The position numbers were made by a program, and so were the translations under genes. DNA of 64,000 bases, from NCBI GenBank assembly GCA_963847665.1, contig CAWKAO010000003.1, forward strand, positions 310,001 through 374,000, read 5' to 3'. Below, one piece after another: positions 58,377 through 64,000 of the stretch. The stretch comes from CAWKAO01 sp963847665. GTDB taxonomy: Bacteria > Actinomycetota > Humimicrobiia > Humimicrobiales > Humimicrobiaceae. Numbering within the stretch: the stretch's first letter is position 1; every line of letters begins with the position of its first letter. The notes beneath the pieces were generated by a model that was not told where the DNA came from, made no database searches, and saw only the letters and a list, made by a program, of their open reading frames with translations.

Positions 58377-59556
58377 AAAATATTTTTACAGGATAGAAGA
58401 TGTAGTCGACGATATAAAAAATGGAAATATCATGATTATAGTCGATGACCGTTCTGCAGAAAATGAAGGTGTTTTTTTTCAGGCTGCTGAAAAGTCTTCC
58501 GGTAAATCGATAAATTTTTTTATGACTCATGGAAAAAGCCTGATATATCTTGCCAGTCTTCAGGAAAGGCTTATAAAGTTAAAAATACCTATGGCTTATG
58601 ATAATCCAATATTATCGATGTCCATCGATGCCTCCGGAAAAACAGGCAGTGGCTCTTCTGCAAATGACAGGGCCCTGACCATTAAAACTTTCCTGGATCC
58701 TGCATCTGGCAACGAAGACTTTATCATGCCCGGCCATATATTTCCCTTAAAATATCACGAAGGCGGTGTCCTGGTAAGGGCAGGGCATGCAGAAGCAGCA
58801 GTAGATCTTGCAAAAATCGCAGGCCTTTATCCGGCAGGCATCATCTGTGAGATAATCAGAGATGATGGAGAGGTGGCCCGGCTTCCGGACATAATCCAGA
58901 TATCCAAAAGATTTGACCTGAAGATAGTTACCATAGAAGAGCTTATAAGGTTCCGGAAAAGGAAAGAAAAATTAATTGAACGTTTTGCAGAGGTCACTCT
59001 TCCTACGAAGTGGGGTACTTTTAAGGCGATCACCTACAGGTCCATCTTAAACAACGAGACACATATTGCTCTTGTGAAGGGTGATGTCGGTTCAAAAAAA
59101 GATGTCCTGGTAAGGGTACATTCACAGTGCCTGACCGGAGACACATTTGGCTCACAGAGGTGTGATTGCGGTGAACAACTTGATGAGGCATTCAAAATGA
59201 TCAATAAAAAGGGATCGGGAGTACTCCTATATATGGCACAGGAAGGCAGAGGTATAGGACTTTGCAATAAAATGAAAGCTTACGAATTGCAGGAAAAGGG
59301 CCTGGATACTGTCGAAGCAAATCTTGAGCTTGGTTTTGATGCAGATATGCGTGATTATGGTATAGGGGCACAGATACTTGATGATCTTGGCCTGCGCACC
59401 ATCAACCTTCTGACTAATAATCCAAGAAAGATAGTCGGACTTGAGGGATATGGTATAAAGATCACCAGGACTATCCCTATTAAGATAAAACCCAATAAAA
59501 ATAACCTTAAATATCTTCAGACCAAAAAAACAAAACTTGATCATTTATTAGACTGA
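58360..59556 (+). CDS. ribBA: RibBA: 3,4-DHBP synthase domain (degenerate) fused to GTP cyclohydrolase II
   Basis: 398 residues. The cyclohydrolase half is canonical: VRVHSQCLTGDTFGSQRCDC, YMAQEGRGIGLCNKMKAYEL, LLTNNPRKI. The DHBP synthase half differs from family consensus: DDRSAENEGV (residues 29-38) replaces DDxxRENEGD (Arg to Ala, Asp to Val), a stretch before MSIDASGK is missing about 10 residues that normally carry THGTAFT, and GHAEA replaces GHTEA. It may have lost DHBP activity. Overlaps ribE by 17 bases. Confidence 0.92.
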   Translation: MVSSNEKYFYRIEDVVDDIKNGNIMIIVDDRSAENEGVFFQAAEKSSGKSINFFMTHGKSLIYLASLQERLIKLKIPMAYDNPILSMSIDASGKTGSGSSANDRALTIKTFLDPASGNEDFIMPGHIFPLKYHEGGVLVRAGHAEAAVDLAKIAGLYPAGIICEIIRDDGEVARLPDIIQISKRFDLKIVTIEELIRFRKRKEKLIERFAEVTLPTKWGTFKAITYRSILNNETHIALVKGDVGSKKDVLVRVHSQCLTGDTFGSQRCDCGEQLDEAFKMINKKGSGVLLYMAQEGRGIGLCNKMKAYELQEKGLDTVEANLELGFDADMRDYGIGAQILDDLGLRTINLLTNNPRKIVGLEGYGIKITRTIPIKIKPNKNNLKYLQTKKTKLDHLLD

Positions 59557-59582
59557 AAATCAAATCATTGAAAGGAGAAAAG

Positions 59583-60053
59583 ATGAACAAAATAGAGGGC
59601 AAACTGGATGCTACCGGTTTAAAAGTCGGAATAGTTGTAAGCAGGTATAATGAATTTATCACCTCAAAACTGCTGGAAGGTTCCATAGACTGCCTGGTAA
59701 GGCATAATTGTTCCCAGACCGATATCGATGTCACCTGGATACCCGGAGCTTTTGAGATCCCGATGGTCGCAAAGGTGATGGCTACATCAAAAAAATATGA
59801 TGCGATAATATGCCTTGGAGCCGTATTGAAGGGAGATACCTCGCACAACGCTTATATTGCAAATGAAGTGGTCAAAGGTATCGCACAACTTGGCCTTGAG
59901 TCCGGGCTCCCGGTCATTTTTGGTGTGATCACTCCAGATACGCTTGAACAGGCAATAGAGAGAGCGGGGACAAAGCTTGGAAACAATGGCTGGCAATCAG
60001 CACTTTCAGCGATTGAAATGACGAATTTATACAGGGTACTGAAGAAAAAATAA
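59583..60053 (+). CDS. ribH: 6,7-dimethyl-8-ribityllumazine synthase
   Basis: 156 residues, icosahedral-type lumazine synthase. GIVVSRYNEFITSKLLEGSI, TWIPGAFEIPMVAKVM, AVLKGDTSHNAYIANEVVKG (catalytic His) and FGVITPDTLEQAIERAGTKL are diagnostic. TTG at 59568 also opens the frame, but GAAAGGAG precedes ATG at 59583. Last gene of the rib operon. Confidence 0.96.
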   Translation: MNKIEGKLDATGLKVGIVVSRYNEFITSKLLEGSIDCLVRHNCSQTDIDVTWIPGAFEIPMVAKVMATSKKYDAIICLGAVLKGDTSHNAYIANEVVKGIAQLGLESGLPVIFGVITPDTLEQAIERAGTKLGNNGWQSALSAIEMTNLYRVLKKK

Positions 60054-60115
60054 AAACAGTTCAATGAAGACAGTACCATAGCTGGATCTTTAAGCTATAA
60101 TTCAGCCTGCAAAAA

Positions 60116-60155
60116 AAATTAGAAGTGCCTATTTCCTGACAGACACTTCTAATTT
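60116..60155. terminator. Bidirectional terminator between ribH and the corrinoid gene
   Basis: AAATTAGAAGTG pairs with CACTTCTAATTT, 12 bp, loop of 16 bases, with T-rich and A-rich flanks on either side. Closes both convergent transcripts. Confidence 0.8.
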
Positions 60156-60202
60156 AATATCCCTATTAATCTTATAACCAATAAGATCTTAGGCTGATCC
60201 TG

Positions 60203-60832
60203 CTAGATAAAAGATTTTGCAAGATCTACTGCGCTTGATGCATCAGGTGCATAACCTGCAGCCCCTATAGAATCTGCATATTCCTGTGTAAGGGGTGCTC
60301 CGCCTACAAGTACTTTTACGTCGCTTGTAGTCGGGTCTGCTTTAAGCGCTGCAACAACATCCTTCATGACCGGCATCGTGGTCGTCAGCAGTGCTGACAG
60401 GCCGACCATCTTTGCGCCGCTCTTCTTTACCTCTTCGATAAACTTTTCACTTGGTACGTCGACTCCAGCGTCTACAACACTAAAGCCTCCTCCTTCAAGC
60501 ATCATACCTACAAGGTTCTTGCCTATGTCATGAAGGTCACCCTGTACTGTACCTATCACTATTGTACCCTTCATTACTGCGCCGGCTTCTGAAAGCATCG
60601 GCTTTATTATGTCCATTGCAGCATGCATAGCCCTTGCAGCAATGAGCACTTCAGGTATGTACATCTCATTGGCCTTAAACTTTGCGCCGACTACGTCCAT
60701 ACCCGGTACAAGACCCTCGTTGAGGACCTCTATTGCGCTGGTGCCCTTATCTACCAGTGACTGTGTGATGTCTTTACTTTTGACATTGTCACCGGCTATA
60801 ATGGCATCAGCAAGTTCCTGAAATTTTGCCAC
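60203..60832 (-). CDS. Methyltransferase cognate corrinoid protein
   Basis: 209 residues. N-terminal helical cap (LADAIIAGDNVKSKDITQSL) then a B12-binding domain with GDLHDIGKNLVGMMLEGGGF: the D-x-H-x2-G motif with His101 as axial cobalt ligand, and SALLTTTMPVMKDVVAALK. It carries methyl groups between a substrate methyltransferase and an acceptor enzyme. The methyltransferase is probably the URO-D-family gene at 28516, though not adjacent. A good TATAAT lies at about 60891-60896 on the minus strand. Confidence 0.93.
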   Translation of the reverse strand: MAKFQELADAIIAGDNVKSKDITQSLVDKGTSAIEVLNEGLVPGMDVVGAKFKANEMYIPEVLIAARAMHAAMDIIKPMLSEAGAVMKGTIVIGTVQGDLHDIGKNLVGMMLEGGGFSVVDAGVDVPSEKFIEEVKKSGAKMVGLSALLTTTMPVMKDVVAALKADPTTSDVKVLVGGAPLTQEYADSIGAAGYAPDASSAVDLAKSFI

Positions 60833-60982
60833 AGCTTCTCCTTTCGTTTTGTTGTATTGGTTTCCCTTTTTGCTTAAGGCAGATTATACAATATAGAATT
60901 TTTTAATTAAAGTTATTTATGAAATTTGATAAGCTATAAAATTAGACTTTATTATAATGATAGTAAATAAAAAATTCTTTAA

Positions 60983-62005
60983 ATGCCTTTGAAAAAAACA
61001 GGAATATTTTCATTAAAAAAGCCCCTGCCTAAAATATTTTACAGGGTCGTTTCATATATGCTCCTCACTGTATTTTTAATAACCGGCTTCCAGTTTGCTG
61101 CTATAAAAGAAATACAGGCAACAACGCTAAAAGAATTAAGCGATAAGATAGCATCATTAAGTGGTGAAGAAGAGGCTCTCGTCGAAGAGATAATCGCAGT
61201 AGAGACCTCGATAGAGATCAAAAAAAATGAAATAATAGTTCTTTGGGACCAGATTGTGACATTGGAAGATGAATTGAAGGACCTGGTCCTCCAGCGCATA
61301 GAGATGGAAAAAAGTTTAAATGATAAGAGGGAGCAGCTGAAAAGTAGAATAATATTCAGCTATAAGTACAGCAACAATAATGTGATCAAGATGCTGACAA
61401 CCGCAAGAGATATAAATGAGTTCATGACAGCCCTTTACCTGTTGAGGAACATAATGAACCATGATGCCCAGCTTCTTGAGTCGATCAGGCTGGATAAAGA
61501 AAACTACGACAGGATAATGAGGAAATCTGAAGAGAAGAAAAAGGAACTTGAAAACGCCAGGGAACTTGAAAAACAGGAACAGGCAGAGTTACAGTCAAAC
61601 CTTGAAAAAAATGAGATGCTACTGGATCAGGTAAAGGGCGAAAGGTCAGAAGTACAGCAGACACTCGCTGCAATCAGGGATAGGATCGCAAAGATACAGC
61701 CTGCAGGCATTATTCTGACAGGAGAGTGGGAGATGGTAGCAACAGCTTATTTTGCGGGAGGCGGTGGCTTAAACGGCAATGGGATCACTGCAACAGGCCT
61801 TCGGGCAAGAAAAGGCATTGTGGCAGTCGACCCGCATGTGATCAGGCTCGGGACTGAACTTTATATCGAAGGTTATGGCAAAGCACTGGCTGCAGATACC
61901 GGGGGCTGGATAAAAAATAATAGAATAGACCTCTGCTTTGATACTCTTGAAGAATGCTACAGATACGGTAGGCGAAAAATATATGTTTATACTGTAGAAA
62001 ATTAA
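60983..62005 (+). CDS. Secreted coiled-coil protein with 3D (cell-wall lytic transglycosylase-like) domain
   Basis: 340 residues. Signal peptide (YMLLTVFLITGFQFAAI), a long coiled coil (about residues 40-230; EEALVEEIIAVETSIEIKKN, ELKDLVLQRIEMEKSL, LENARELEKQEQAELQSNLE), then the C-terminal 3D domain (MVATAYFAGGGGLNGNGITA, KGIVAVDPHVIRLGTELYIE, ADTGGWIKNNRIDLCFDT) containing conserved Asp residues. Similar to CwlO-type wall hydrolase N-terminus plus RpfB/YabE 3D. Probably acts on peptidoglycan. Confidence 0.85.
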   Translation: MPLKKTGIFSLKKPLPKIFYRVVSYMLLTVFLITGFQFAAIKEIQATTLKELSDKIASLSGEEEALVEEIIAVETSIEIKKNEIIVLWDQIVTLEDELKDLVLQRIEMEKSLNDKREQLKSRIIFSYKYSNNNVIKMLTTARDINEFMTALYLLRNIMNHDAQLLESIRLDKENYDRIMRKSEEKKKELENARELEKQEQAELQSNLEKNEMLLDQVKGERSEVQQTLAAIRDRIAKIQPAGIILTGEWEMVATAYFAGGGGLNGNGITATGLRARKGIVAVDPHVIRLGTELYIEGYGKALAADTGGWIKNNRIDLCFDTLEECYRYGRRKIYVYTVEN

Positions 62006-62014
62006 AGATCCTTA

Positions 62015-62650
62015 TTAGATCACCTGGAAAAACCTCGATAAGGATTCAAAATCCCTGATATATTTATCCTGGCTTATTGATCCTTCTGTAATATCATGGG
62101 GGCTGTAAAAGGGTACAAGCTTAAACGATGGATTTTCAAACAATCTCATATGAAGCTTATCCATATTCCTGTGTTTTTTTGTTATTGAAAAGAAATTTTC
62201 AAGGATAATATTTGAAGCCTCAAGACCAAGGGACATTATTACATGGGGCGTTATTATGGATATTTCTCCTGTAAGATAATCAATGCAATTTGCGACATGC
62301 TTGCTCTTTGGTTTTTTATCCTGTACAGCAGGGCCGGCCTTACCAGAACCTGTACCGCTCCTTGGTGTACATTTTACCAGGTAGGTAAGGTATGTGTCAT
62401 TATTTAGGGAAAGACCTGTTTCGCTTATTATTTTTCTTATGAGCTCGCCTTCTTCATCACCTGAAAAAGGGACTCCGCAATTCTCTGCTCCATTTTCGGT
62501 GGGATAATAACCTACTATTAACAGCTTGGAATTGGATGCCCCGGTTCCGGGAACAGGGTTTTTCCTTGTTTTGACCAGATCAAGACAGTGCTTACATGCA
62601 AGGACTTCTTCGCATAAGTTATTTAAACTTTTTTTTGAGCTGATAGGCAT
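62015..62650 (-). CDS. Divergent uracil-DNA glycosylase (Fe-S, family 4/5 type)
   Basis: 211 residues. C19-x2-C22 (LACKHC), C94 (LVKCTPR) and C122 (ANCID) fit the Fe-S cluster of family 4/5 UDGs. PVPGTGASNSKLLIVG and VIMSLGLEASNIIL are family regions. But motif 1, usually GEAPG, reads GYYPT, and motif 2 (HPS) reads SPHDIT, so it is divergent. A GSGTGSGKAGP linker sits in the middle. DNA base repair is likely but activity uncertain. Convergent with the 3D gene, 9 bases apart. Confidence 0.78.
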   Translation of the reverse strand: MPISSKKSLNNLCEEVLACKHCLDLVKTRKNPVPGTGASNSKLLIVGYYPTENGAENCGVPFSGDEEGELIRKIISETGLSLNNDTYLTYLVKCTPRSGTGSGKAGPAVQDKKPKSKHVANCIDYLTGEISIITPHVIMSLGLEASNIILENFFSITKKHRNMDKLHMRLFENPSFKLVPFYSPHDITEGSISQDKYIRDFESLSRFFQVI

Positions 62651-62705
62651 TAATTAAAGTATAACTCATAAATAAAGCATAGTAAATGATTATAGCTGTT
62701 TTTCG

Positions 62706-63482
62706 TCATGGTTGTGGATATCTGTAGTGTCCTGTTATTTTTTTTGTACTTAAAATTTCCCGCTCTATTGTAAATCCCGGATCAATATAATTGTATATTA
62801 CTTTGGTAATACCCTTACGTGTCGTAAAATCAGATAATATACCGGCATTATCAGAATATCCATCATTATCCATGTCAAAGAATATGACATCCCCGGGCAG
62901 CCACTTTTTTAGATTGTCAATATCAGAATAGTCAAAACCTAGTAAAAGGGGGGTTGCATTCCTTATAAAAAATATTTCAAGGTTTTGGATCCTTCTGTAA
63001 TCTATATTTGGGTCTGCAAATTTTTGTCCCCAGAGCTTTTTTAACGGATACTGGTCAAAATTATTTTCAATATCAATATTTACCAGCCCGCGAAGGTCAA
63101 ATCCGGCATTTTTAAAAGCTCTTGCTATTATATCTGTACAGAGGGCAAAATTTAAAGGAGGGTCACCCCCGCTATAATAATTTGGCTCGTCGGCACCTTC
63201 ACTGAAGATATTTACAGCAGGATCACCCAGTTGCATCTTAGCGCCTTCCAGTATATCTTTCTGGTCATTGATCCCATCCATGTCCTCGTCTGAATTAATA
63301 CCTGTATTTTCCATATCGATCAGGCGGAAACGTGGAAGAAGCAGGATAAGTGAAGTAGGAGGAGTGTATGTTTTCCTGAATGTAAACTGGCTTATACTTA
63401 TAGTGATCGCCAGTATCAAGATCAAAATAAAGATAATGACCAGAAGATGCTTAATGTTAAATCTTCTGCTTGAAGTTTCCAT
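62706..63482 (-). CDS. DUF1287 family protein, membrane-anchored
   Basis: 258 residues. One N-terminal membrane anchor (LLVIIFILILILAITISISQ), then a DUF1287 domain related to NlpC/P60-like amidases: NFALCTDIIARAFKNAGFDL, DPNIDYRRIQNLEIFF, WLPGDVIFFDMDND and SDNAGILSDFTT. A Ca2+-like DEDMDGINDQKDI stretch precedes it. Likely envelope function, enzyme activity unknown. Confidence 0.78.
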   Translation of the reverse strand: METSSRRFNIKHLLVIIFILILILAITISISQFTFRKTYTPPTSLILLLPRFRLIDMENTGINSDEDMDGINDQKDILEGAKMQLGDPAVNIFSEGADEPNYYSGGDPPLNFALCTDIIARAFKNAGFDLRGLVNIDIENNFDQYPLKKLWGQKFADPNIDYRRIQNLEIFFIRNATPLLLGFDYSDIDNLKKWLPGDVIFFDMDNDGYSDNAGILSDFTTRKGITKVIYNYIDPGFTIEREILSTKKITGHYRYPQP

Positions 63483-63496
63483 CAGGACCAGACAGT

Positions 63497-64000
63497 TTAA
63501 AAAATATTAATAAAATCAAGGCCGGTTAGCCCACCGGCTGAACCTCTCATAACAAGCAGGCCCGTAATACCAAGGAATAAACTTAATAATACAAAAAAGC
63601 AAAAATAAAAATAATATATTTTTGGAAAGACTATTGTTTTTTCACCGGATACCGGTTTCTTTAAGATCACGATTATCAGTCTTATTACATTTGCTGCTGT
63701 AAATAATATGGCAATTGCAGAGATTACCATAGCAGGGATCACGAAGGCTTGATTAATTGCAGTTGCTGCCGGACCCGGGTTTTTTAAGCTTTCGAAATAG
63801 GGTTGTACGTAATATACTCTTGTAAGATATCCGGAAGTCCCTATCATACCACCAAAGGAAAGTAATAATAATATCAGGGTTGTTCCCAATAATTTATTTT
63901 TTCGTAAAAGTCCTTTTATTCCTGTCAACGAATCCGAACCTGTCTGTTTTTCTATCAAACTGAACAACGCGTATGCTGGAAAATATAGAATACAGGTTAC
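63497..64000 (-). CDS. Membrane protein, multiple spans (5' end beyond window)
   Basis: Frame remains open to the right edge without a stop, so the 5' part is missing. Visible segments: LLGTTLILLLLSFGGMIGTS, FVIPAMVISAIAILFTAANV, IIVILKK, and IYYFYFCFFVLLSLFLGITG. The residues before a TTG at 63967 (TCILYFPAYA) are also hydrophobic, suggesting the gene continues upstream. No family recognised. It lies 14 bases upstream of the DUF1287 gene. Confidence 0.55.
   Translation of the reverse strand, partial: VTCILYFPAYALFSLIEKQTGSDSLTGIKGLLRKNKLLGTTLILLLLSFGGMIGTSGYLTRVYYVQPYFESLKNPGPAATAINQAFVIPAMVISAIAILFTAANVIRLIIVILKKPVSGEKTIVFPKIYYFYFCFFVLLSLFLGITGLLVMRGSAGGLTGLDFINIF

Noticed and set aside
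1..64000. CRISPR array, insertion sequence, phage or rRNA genes
   Set aside because: No regularly spaced repeats, transposase or phage proteins, and no rRNA sequences were seen.

Overview
The window looks like chromosomal DNA from an anaerobic, AT-rich bacterium. RpoB, RpoC and the ribosomal proteins read as Actinomycetota-like: the RpoB segment starting MTTQDLDMITP and the helical insert near the RpoC N-terminus resemble that phylum. The anaerobic gene set fits a deep, non-aerobic branch: an oxygen-independent homocysteine synthesis trio, rubredoxin, ferredoxin, corrinoid protein, URO-D-type methyltransferase and a lactate dehydrogenase-like Fe-S flavoprotein. The assignment is inferred from protein similarity by eye; no 16S gene is present.

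Bases 1-30200 hold the core translation and transcription superoperon, nearly all on the minus strand. In transcription order (descending coordinates): tRNA-Thr(TGT), tRNA-Tyr, tRNA-Thr(GGT); two intruding plus-strand genes (a dihydroorotate dehydrogenase-like protein and a URO-D/methyltransferase-family protein); tRNA-Met, tuf copy 2, rpmG, tRNA-Trp, secE, nusG, rplK, rplA, an L10 leader with attenuator, rplJ, rplL, rpoB, rpoC, rpsL, rpsG, fusA, tuf copy 1; then the S10 and spc operons from rpsJ to rplO. rpmD (L30) is missing between rpsE and rplO. RpoB carries a roughly 190-residue extra segment and an acidic tail.

rpoC, rpoB, fusA, both tuf copies, rplC, rpsE, nusG and probably rpmG contain single-base frameshifts, as do three later genes (degV-like, the GGDEF/HD-GYP gene and an exported beta-helix gene). 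Because the essential genes are broken in many places while the reading frames on both sides stay perfectly conserved, sequence or assembly error is the most likely explanation.

Bases 30300-64000 are ordinary mixed-strand chromosome: MEMO1/AMMECR1 pair; DegV; TatA and TatC; a substrate-binding/CapA fusion; a bactofilin; the homocysteine cluster (UPF0280, DUF39, NIL-ferredoxin) next to rubredoxin; a TPR membrane protein; 3-methyladenine glycosylase; a CtaB-type prenyltransferase; a solitary sugar-binding lipoprotein; a redoxin and iron alcohol dehydrogenase pair; malic enzyme; a GGDEF/HD-GYP regulator; ferredoxin; ribulose-phosphate epimerase; a large FAD/Fe-S oxidoreductase with a Met/Pro-rich tail; an FMN riboswitch controlling ribD-ribE-ribBA-ribH; a corrinoid protein; a 3D-domain wall protein; a divergent uracil-DNA glycosylase; and a DUF1287 protein.

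I found no CRISPR array, insertion sequence, phage or rRNA gene. The least ordinary features are the RpoB insert, the L10 attenuator whose alternative pairing can be read directly, the homocysteine cluster, the CapA fusion and the degenerate RibBA N-terminal domain.
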